Origin: Deltaproteobacteria bacterium | Lineage (GTDB): Bacteria > Desulfobacterota > Deferrimicrobia > Deferrimicrobiales > Deferrimicrobiaceae | NCBI GenBank assembly: GCA_025357175.1 | Contig: JANXPS010000306.1 | Location: 1 to 6,319 of the forward strand | Reading direction: 5' to 3' | DNA: 6,319 bases | In this document: positions 1 to 4,986 of the stretch, in pieces | How the letters are laid out: every line of letters starts with the position of its first letter | Position numbering within the stretch: position 1 is the first letter of the stretch | Notes under the pieces: model-generated | What the model saw: only the letters and a program-made list of their open reading frames with translations | What the model was told of the DNA's origin: nothing | The model's database searches: none | Position numbers and translations under genes: made by a program

Positions 1-2094
1 CTGCCTTCGCCGGACCGCTTCCTGGGGTACGTGCAGATCGGCATGGGGTTGTTCGCGCTGGCGACGCTGCCCGTCTACGGTTTGACGTTCAACCTCATGA
101 AGGCGGGCATCCGGAAGCTGCCGGCGACGGTCCCCGGATACTTCCTGTTCAACCTGATGAGCCACGCCCTCGCCCTTCTCGTGATGCTGCCGGCCACTTT
201 CTGCGCCGGCATGGTCCTTCCGCTGGTGACCGGTTCGCTGCTCCGGACCGGCTACGGCGAGCGGAGCATCGGGCAGGTCTACACCTGGAACACCATCGGC
301 GCGGTCGCGGGCGTCTTCCTCGGCGTTCACGTCGGCTTTCCCTACCTCGGACTGAAGGGCATCATCGGCGGCGGCGCCATCCTCGACATCTCGGTCGGCC
401 TGGGACTGCTGTGGGCGCTCCGACCGGCCGGCGAACCGCGGTGGAAACTGCCGGCCCTGACGGCGGCTGCGTTGCTCCTGCCCGCGGCCGCGCTCCTGCT
501 TTTCGGGATCGACGCGCGCAAGATGGCTTCCGCCGTCTACCGCACCGGCGAACTGATCTCCGCCGCCGACGGCAAGATCCTTTTCCAGGCGGACGGCAAG
601 ACGGCGACCGTCACCGTCACCGAGGACAACACCGGAACGATCACCCTGCGGACCAACGGGAAGCCGGACGCGGCCGTCATGAGGGGGCAGGCGCACTCCC
701 TGGACGAGTCGACGATGACGCTCCTGGGCATTCTCCCCACCGCGCTCAATCCGGGCGCCCGATCGGCCGCGAACATCGGCCTGGGCGCCGGAACCACGAC
801 GCACGGCCTCCTGCTCTCCCCGTACCTCCGCGAGGTGGATACGATCGAGATCGAACCCGAGGTCCTGAGGGCCGCAAGGCTGCTGGAACGCCCCGCCTGC
901 AAGACCTTCACCGATCCCCGAAGCCATATCCACATCGACGATGCCAGGAACTTCTTTTCCTCGGGCAACCGCCGGTACGACCTCATTGTCTCGGAACCGT
1001 CCAACCCCTGGGTCAGCGGCGTTTCCGACCTGTTCACCGTCGAATTCTATCGTCAGGTCCGGCATCACCTGACCCCGGACGGCATCTTCACGCAATGGCT
1101 GCACCTGTACGAACTCGACGTGGACCTCATCGTGTCGGTACTCAAGCCGATCGAGATGAACTTCGACGACTACGTGGTGTACGCGACCAACGATTTCGAC
1201 ATCCTCATCGCGGCCCGGAACGGCACCCCGGTCCCGGCGCCCGACCCCGGATACCTTCGGATCCCCGAGGTGGCGGAAGCCTTGAAAGGCGTGTCGATCC
1301 GCTCTCCGCAAGATCTCGCCATCCGGAAGATCGGGAACCGGAAGACGCTGGCCGGGCTCCTCCATCGCTCCGGGGTGATTCCCAACTCGGACTACCGGCC
1401 GATACTTGACGAAGGGAGCGCAAGGGCCCGCTTCCTGCGGACCCGGATATGGGAGTTCGGCGGATACAGCTATGCGCCGCTTCCGGCCTATCAGTTCCTT
1501 TCCGGCGAATTCCGGAACTTCGGCCGGACCGACATCACGCCGGCGTACGAATTCCAGGGGTCGCTCTACGCCAGCCGGGCCGGGATACTGCGCGACGCCT
1601 ATCTCTCGGGAAGACCCGACTCGCGCTTCGCCGAACTACCCGAACAGCTTTCACGCGACACCGTCACCGTGGGGCGCATGTTCTTCGGCCCGGGCGATCC
1701 CGGCAGCGAAGCCCAGCGGTTCGAGGCGCTCTACAACGTCGGATCGCTGCTGACCAGCTTCCTCGATTCCGGCGAGCTTGCCACTGTCTGGGCCAAGCTC
1801 GAATCCGGACCGGGGGCGGACAAGCTGACCGCCCGGGAAAGAGACTGGATTGCGGTGCTGAAGTCGATCGGGAGGCGCGACGGGAAGGAAATGGCCCGCC
1901 TTGCGCAACTCTGGCTCATGCGCCACGCGGGAACGGATCAGTTGGCCGACCAGTATCTCGTGCTGGCGGGATCGCTCGGGGCGACGGCATCCGGCGACGA
2001 GGGCACCCGTCGGGGCATGGCGACGCTGCTGTGGGACGACAAGGTCGTGCGGGATCCCGAGGCCCGCTTCCTGAGAAGCCTCATCGGGCCTTAG
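1..2094 (+). CDS. Membrane-fused spermidine-synthase-like protein, 5' end cut by window
   Basis: The reading frame is open from base 1 through the GTG at 31 to TAG at 2092-2094, so the true start is probably upstream and about 697 residues are visible. Numbering from the GTG at 31: hydrophobic segments lie near residues 1-20, 37-70, 88-130 and 139-160, and include the family-typical stretch GERSIGQVYTWNTIGA (76-91). A soluble Rossmann-type domain follows, with a glycine-rich nucleotide loop NIGLGAGTTTHG (248-259), the acidic EIEPEV (273-278), IDDARNFF (302-309), and YDLIVSEPSNPWVSG (316-330). NSDYRPILDEG (452-462) resembles the N-[TS]-D-x-x-P-x-[LI]-[ED] signature near the end of these domains. 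About 225 further residues are predominantly helical and unassigned. The fold is that of polyamine aminopropyltransferases. However, the usual catalytic-loop Asp position reads Glu in SEPSNPW, so genuine spermidine synthesis is doubtful and the substrate is unknown. It converges on the minus-strand operon. Confidence 0.88.
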   Translation: MPSPDRFLGYVQIGMGLFALATLPVYGLTFNLMKAGIRKLPATVPGYFLFNLMSHALALLVMLPATFCAGMVLPLVTGSLLRTGYGERSIGQVYTWNTIGAVAGVFLGVHVGFPYLGLKGIIGGGAILDISVGLGLLWALRPAGEPRWKLPALTAAALLLPAAALLLFGIDARKMASAVYRTGELISAADGKILFQADGKTATVTVTEDNTGTITLRTNGKPDAAVMRGQAHSLDESTMTLLGILPTALNPGARSAANIGLGAGTTTHGLLLSPYLREVDTIEIEPEVLRAARLLERPACKTFTDPRSHIHIDDARNFFSSGNRRYDLIVSEPSNPWVSGVSDLFTVEFYRQVRHHLTPDGIFTQWLHLYELDVDLIVSVLKPIEMNFDDYVVYATNDFDILIAARNGTPVPAPDPGYLRIPEVAEALKGVSIRSPQDLAIRKIGNRKTLAGLLHRSGVIPNSDYRPILDEGSARARFLRTRIWEFGGYSYAPLPAYQFLSGEFRNFGRTDITPAYEFQGSLYASRAGILRDAYLSGRPDSRFAELPEQLSRDTVTVGRMFFGPGDPGSEAQRFEALYNVGSLLTSFLDSGELATVWAKLESGPGADKLTARERDWIAVLKSIGRRDGKEMARLAQLWLMRHAGTDQLADQYLVLAGSLGATASGDEGTRRGMATLLWDDKVVRDPEARFLRSLIGP

Positions 2095-3925
2095 GCGAAC
2101 GCTTTTCCTGTTCGGAAACGGCCATGGCCAGGTTGTTCCGGGCTCCCGGATAATCCGGTTTAAGCCTCAGCGCCTCCCGGAAATACGAGACAGCCTCCGG
2201 ATACGCCCCTCTTCTTGCCATGAGTGCTCCGAGGCTGTTGTTGGCCTCGGCGGCAACCTCCGGCCCGAGCCGGATCGCCTCCCGGAGACTTGCGGCCGCC
2301 TCGTCGTCATTCCCCATGGAAGACAGCGCCCTCCCAAGGTAGTAGTGCGCCTCCGCATAGTCGGGCCGGTAGCGGATCGCTTCCCTGTACTGTGCGACGG
2401 CCTCCCCGAACTTCCCGGTTTCCCACAACGCGATCCCGAGGTCTGTGTGCGCTTCGGCGAAATCGGGCTGCAGCCTTATCGCCCACCCGAGATGGAAAAC
2501 CGCCTCCTCGAACTTTCCCGCCTTCGAAAGCGCCGACCCGAGGTTGTCGCGCAATTCGGGGACGGCCGGCATGATCCTCGTCGCCTCCCTGAAGAAGGCG
2601 ATCGCCTCGTTGTCCCTTCCGGCCTCGGCGGCCAGCGTTCCCAACCCGTTGAGGGCGGCCCAGTTGTCGCTTGTGACGTCGAGCGCCCGCGTGAACAACG
2701 CCGTCGAGTCGCGCCAATGGCGTACCTGGATCCCCGCGCATACGGCCAGCGCCGCGAGCCACGCGACGGCCGCAGCCGCGAGGAACGGCCTCGCGCCGTT
2801 CCGGTTCCACGCCAGTTCCCCGATTCCCCACGCTGCGATGATCGAGAGGCCGACCAGGGGAATGTACATGTACCGGTCGGCCATCGCCTGGCCGCCCACC
2901 TGGACCAGTCCCGCCACAGGCACCAGCGTACCGAGGAACCAGAACCAGCCCGCGGGCAGCCATCCCCGGCTCCGCCCCCGGGCGAGGACCCACGCGGTCA
3001 CGGCAAGCAGCAATGCCCCCGCCAGACCCGCCCTCCACAAATCGAGGCGAACGCCCGGATGCGGGTAAAACGCCGCCAGCCCCGAAGGCCACACGAATTC
3101 CCGCAGGTAGCCCGCATACGCGACCAGGGCATTCCCGGCGCGTAACCACAGCGGATAGGCCTCCATGGGAACGATCGCTCCCCCCCCCTTCTGGGCCCGG
3201 GCGGTGATCACGCAGGAAGCGGCGGACAGGATCATCAGGGGAATCTTTTCGAGAATGATTTTCCGGGGCAGCCCGGAAGCGTGAACTCCGCCGGACGCAG
3301 CGGGCCGCAACAGTCGTCCAAGCGGCCAGTAATCGAGAAGCAGGAGCACGAACGGCAGCGTCACCAGCATCGGCTTGGCCAAGAGTCCGAGGGCCGCCAG
3401 CAGGAAGAGCGGCAGGTATCGCCGGATGCCGGGCCGCTCGCAATACCGGGCGTACGCCCCGATCGCAAGCAGGAAAAAGAACGCGCTCAGAAGGTCCTTG
3501 CGCTCCGAAATCCAGGCGACCGATTCCACGTGAAGCGGATGCACCGCGAACAGGGCGGCCGCCAGCCCGCTCTCCCACGTATTCCCCGTCAATCGCCTCA
3601 AAACGTGGAACAGCAGCCAGCTGTCGAGGGCATGCAGCAGCAGGTTGACCAGGTGATGCCGGCCCGCGTCCATCCCGAAGAGGGAAACGTCGGCCATGTG
3701 GGAAAGCCACGTCACCGGGTGCCAGTTCGCGGCGTGGAAGGTGCTGAAACTCCATCGGATTCCTTCGAGCGTCAGCCCTTTCGCAACGGTCGGATTGCCG
3801 GGGACATAGAGGGGATCATCGAATGCGACGAACGGATAGCCACCCGTTTTCCAGTAAACGGCGACCACCATCCCCATGAGGAGGAAGGCGGCAAGCCGTT
3901 CTGTCGGGCGACCGGGCTTTGGCAT
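2081..3925 (-). CDS. TMTC-like GT-C membrane glycosyltransferase with C-terminal TPRs (complete)
   Basis: This 614-residue protein starts at ATG 3925-3923 and stops at TGA 2083-2081. The N-terminal ~400 residues hold roughly 11 hydrophobic segments (near 10-26, 92-110, 119-133, 143-158, 168-197, 227-243, 261-280, 298-315, 323-343, 352-370, 379-398). Landmarks match the TMTC layout: FDDPLYVPGNPTV (35-47, with the DD pair in the first outer loop, where GT-C enzymes keep catalytic acids), NWHPVTWLSH (67-76), HHLVNLLLHAL (90-100), FAVHPLHVESVAW (126-138), KPMLVTLPF (184-192) and ADRYMYIPLVG (349-359). A WRDS linker (404-407) leads to five TPRs (421-591). Eukaryotic TMTCs are O-mannosyltransferases acting in the ER lumen; here a periplasm-facing protein glycosyltransferase is inferred, with donor and acceptor unknown. 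The start is 2 bases after the upstream stop and has no clear Shine-Dalgarno, which suggests translational coupling. An earlier database-style name could be simply TPR protein or O-GlcNAc-transferase-like; the latter is misleading because no GT41 catalytic domain is present. Confidence 0.9.
   Translation of the reverse strand: MPKPGRPTERLAAFLLMGMVVAVYWKTGGYPFVAFDDPLYVPGNPTVAKGLTLEGIRWSFSTFHAANWHPVTWLSHMADVSLFGMDAGRHHLVNLLLHALDSWLLFHVLRRLTGNTWESGLAAALFAVHPLHVESVAWISERKDLLSAFFFLLAIGAYARYCERPGIRRYLPLFLLAALGLLAKPMLVTLPFVLLLLDYWPLGRLLRPAASGGVHASGLPRKIILEKIPLMILSAASCVITARAQKGGGAIVPMEAYPLWLRAGNALVAYAGYLREFVWPSGLAAFYPHPGVRLDLWRAGLAGALLLAVTAWVLARGRSRGWLPAGWFWFLGTLVPVAGLVQVGGQAMADRYMYIPLVGLSIIAAWGIGELAWNRNGARPFLAAAAVAWLAALAVCAGIQVRHWRDSTALFTRALDVTSDNWAALNGLGTLAAEAGRDNEAIAFFREATRIMPAVPELRDNLGSALSKAGKFEEAVFHLGWAIRLQPDFAEAHTDLGIALWETGKFGEAVAQYREAIRYRPDYAEAHYYLGRALSSMGNDDEAAASLREAIRLGPEVAAEANNSLGALMARRGAYPEAVSYFREALRLKPDYPGARNNLAMAVSEQEKRSPKAR
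2153..2665 (-). repeat. Five-unit TPR array of the downstream TMTC-like protein
   Basis: Residues 421-591 of the 614-residue protein fall into TPR units starting at NWAAL (421), VPELR (455), FAEAH (489), YAEAH (523) and VAAEA (557), followed by a partial capping helix YPGARNNLAMAV (592-603). The first four units are exactly 34 residues; the fifth is 35, with one extra residue near its start. Units show the TPR pattern of small residues at positions 8 and 20 and Pro near 32 (for example EAIRYRPD, EALRLKPD). TPRs are protein-binding superhelices; in the TMTC layout this arm would sit on the outer side of the membrane, where it could select acceptor proteins (inference). Units 1, 2 and 4 are noticeably degenerate compared with the array of the upstream paralogue. 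Confidence 0.88.
3180..3188 (-). repeat. Nine-base G homopolymer inside the TMTC-like gene
   Basis: The plus strand carries nine consecutive C from 3180 to 3188, so the coding strand reads nine G spanning codons for Lys246-Gly-Gly-Gly249 of the 614-residue protein. It lies in the loop after the hydrophobic segment 227-243. The frame is intact as given. The aligned part of the paralogue (MAQSRGDAL, around 6105-6075) has no such run, so the tract is not required by the fold. Runs of this length can slip during replication and are also common sites of sequencing error. Confidence 0.8.
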
Positions 3926-3927
3926 CT

Positions 3928-4986
3928 TTAACGATCGCCCGGCGCCCCGTGGGGCTGATTCTCAGGTCGACAGCATTCCTTTCCCTGGAGGTGCAGGTGG
4001 TGCATGGGCATCAACACCAGGAACGGGACGAGCATCAGGAGGAGTCTCCGCTCCCAGAACATCCCCAGGAGCAGGACGGACCCCAGCATGGCGAGAAGGA
4101 CTGCCGACAGGTTGCGAAGAAGATCGTCCATCCGCTTCCAGTACAGCGCGACGGACGCAGGCACCCCGACGCAGAGAAGGCAGGTCAGGCCGTTCAGCTG
4201 CGGAGACCAGTCGAACCATTGCGTGACCAGGAACTTCAGATTTCCAAGCAGTCGAAACGTTCCCTTCCTTGCGAATTCCGGGTTCGTCTGGAACACCATC
4301 TCCCGGACGAGCAGCGCATGGCGAAGAAACAGGATCGTCGCGGCGCCCGCCGTGAGCAATCCGATTCCCAGCAGGAAACGCCTCGGCCTCCGAAGCCGAA
4401 GGGAGAACAGGTTGAGACGGCCTCCCTCCAGGAGCGTCGTGGCATCCAGCGCCATCCAGAGCGGGATGAAGAGGGCCGACTCGCGATTGAAGAGCGCCGG
4501 AAGGAACAGCAGGGAGAAATAACGATCCCCCGCCCCCCGAAAGACTCCGGCCAGAAAGAGGGTGAATACCGTCACGTCCACGTAGTCCCAGGGATAGGGC
4601 GGCAACGTGTCGGAAAGCGCGATGCATGCGAAGGAGAACAGGATCAGGTATCTCGCAACGAGTACCGGATCGCGCGTCAAGCGGTTCAGGGCGAAGGCGA
4701 AGGAGCCGTTCTTGACGACCGTGAGGAAAAACAGGAAGGCCGGATAGCTTTGGGTCCGGTTCTCGCCGCTCAATTCCGAGAGTCCGCGGACCATCCACGA
4801 GGTCAGCAGCCTGTTTTGCCACGCGGCCCAATCCGGCAGGCCGAGGGTGACATTGGTCACCTGCTGAAGCGCATCGGGATACAGGGTCGCGCCAATCACG
4901 CCGGCCAGGCGAAACTCGACAAGGGCCAGCAGCACCGCGAGCGCTCCCAGCCGCCACATGTCCCGCTTCGTCGTCCGGTCATTCAC
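3928..4986 (-). CDS. Polytopic membrane protein of unknown function, possibly GT-C-like
   Basis: I do not recognise a named family. The 352-residue product starts at GTG 4986-4984 and stops at TAA 3930-3928. A short basic N-terminus (MNDRTTKRD) precedes a first hydrophobic helix near 11-33; further ones lie near 82-98, 107-126, 135-147, 155-180, 203-222, 265-283, 291-310 and 313-328, followed by a polar tail with a CC pair (338-339). Two landmarks stand out: WQNRLLTSWMVRGL (56-69) and FNRESALFIPLWMAL (166-180), with YPWDYVDV (131-138) between them. Paired QxR-L and NRE-x-ALF-x-P motifs recall uncharacterised bacterial membrane proteins sometimes grouped with GT-C glycosyltransferases; this is a resemblance from memory, not a demonstrated homology. 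The GTG start is preferred over Met10 (ATG 4959) because GAAGGGG lies 7 bases upstream of it and it overlaps the preceding gene by 8 bases. It is sandwiched between two TMTC-like paralogues, which implies a role in the same pathway. Confidence 0.82.
   Translation of the reverse strand: MNDRTTKRDMWRLGALAVLLALVEFRLAGVIGATLYPDALQQVTNVTLGLPDWAAWQNRLLTSWMVRGLSELSGENRTQSYPAFLFFLTVVKNGSFAFALNRLTRDPVLVARYLILFSFACIALSDTLPPYPWDYVDVTVFTLFLAGVFRGAGDRYFSLLFLPALFNRESALFIPLWMALDATTLLEGGRLNLFSLRLRRPRRFLLGIGLLTAGAATILFLRHALLVREMVFQTNPEFARKGTFRLLGNLKFLVTQWFDWSPQLNGLTCLLCVGVPASVALYWKRMDDLLRNLSAVLLAMLGSVLLLGMFWERRLLLMLVPFLVLMPMHHLHLQGKECCRPENQPHGAPGDR

Noticed and set aside
411..1409. Plus-strand open frame (332 codons) overlapping the spermidine-synthase-like gene
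   Set aside because: Low-complexity Arg/Gly/Pro/His composition typical of a frame-shifted GC-rich gene; the motifs are all in the other frame.
2096..2114. CGAAC/GTTCG inverted repeat just after the plus-strand stop, considered as a terminator
   Set aside because: The stem is only five pairs with a nine-base loop and no following T tract, and it lies inside the minus-strand coding sequence.
2153..2665. TPR array considered as evidence for an O-GlcNAc transferase (GT41)
   Set aside because: No soluble GT41 catalytic region follows or precedes the repeats; the partner domain is a multi-pass membrane core of TMTC type.
2307..3755. Long minus-strand open frame (482 codons) in another phase of the complete TMTC-like gene
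   Set aside because: Its translation is Arg/Gly/Pro-rich and featureless, and the overlapping frame has clear TMTC and TPR motifs.
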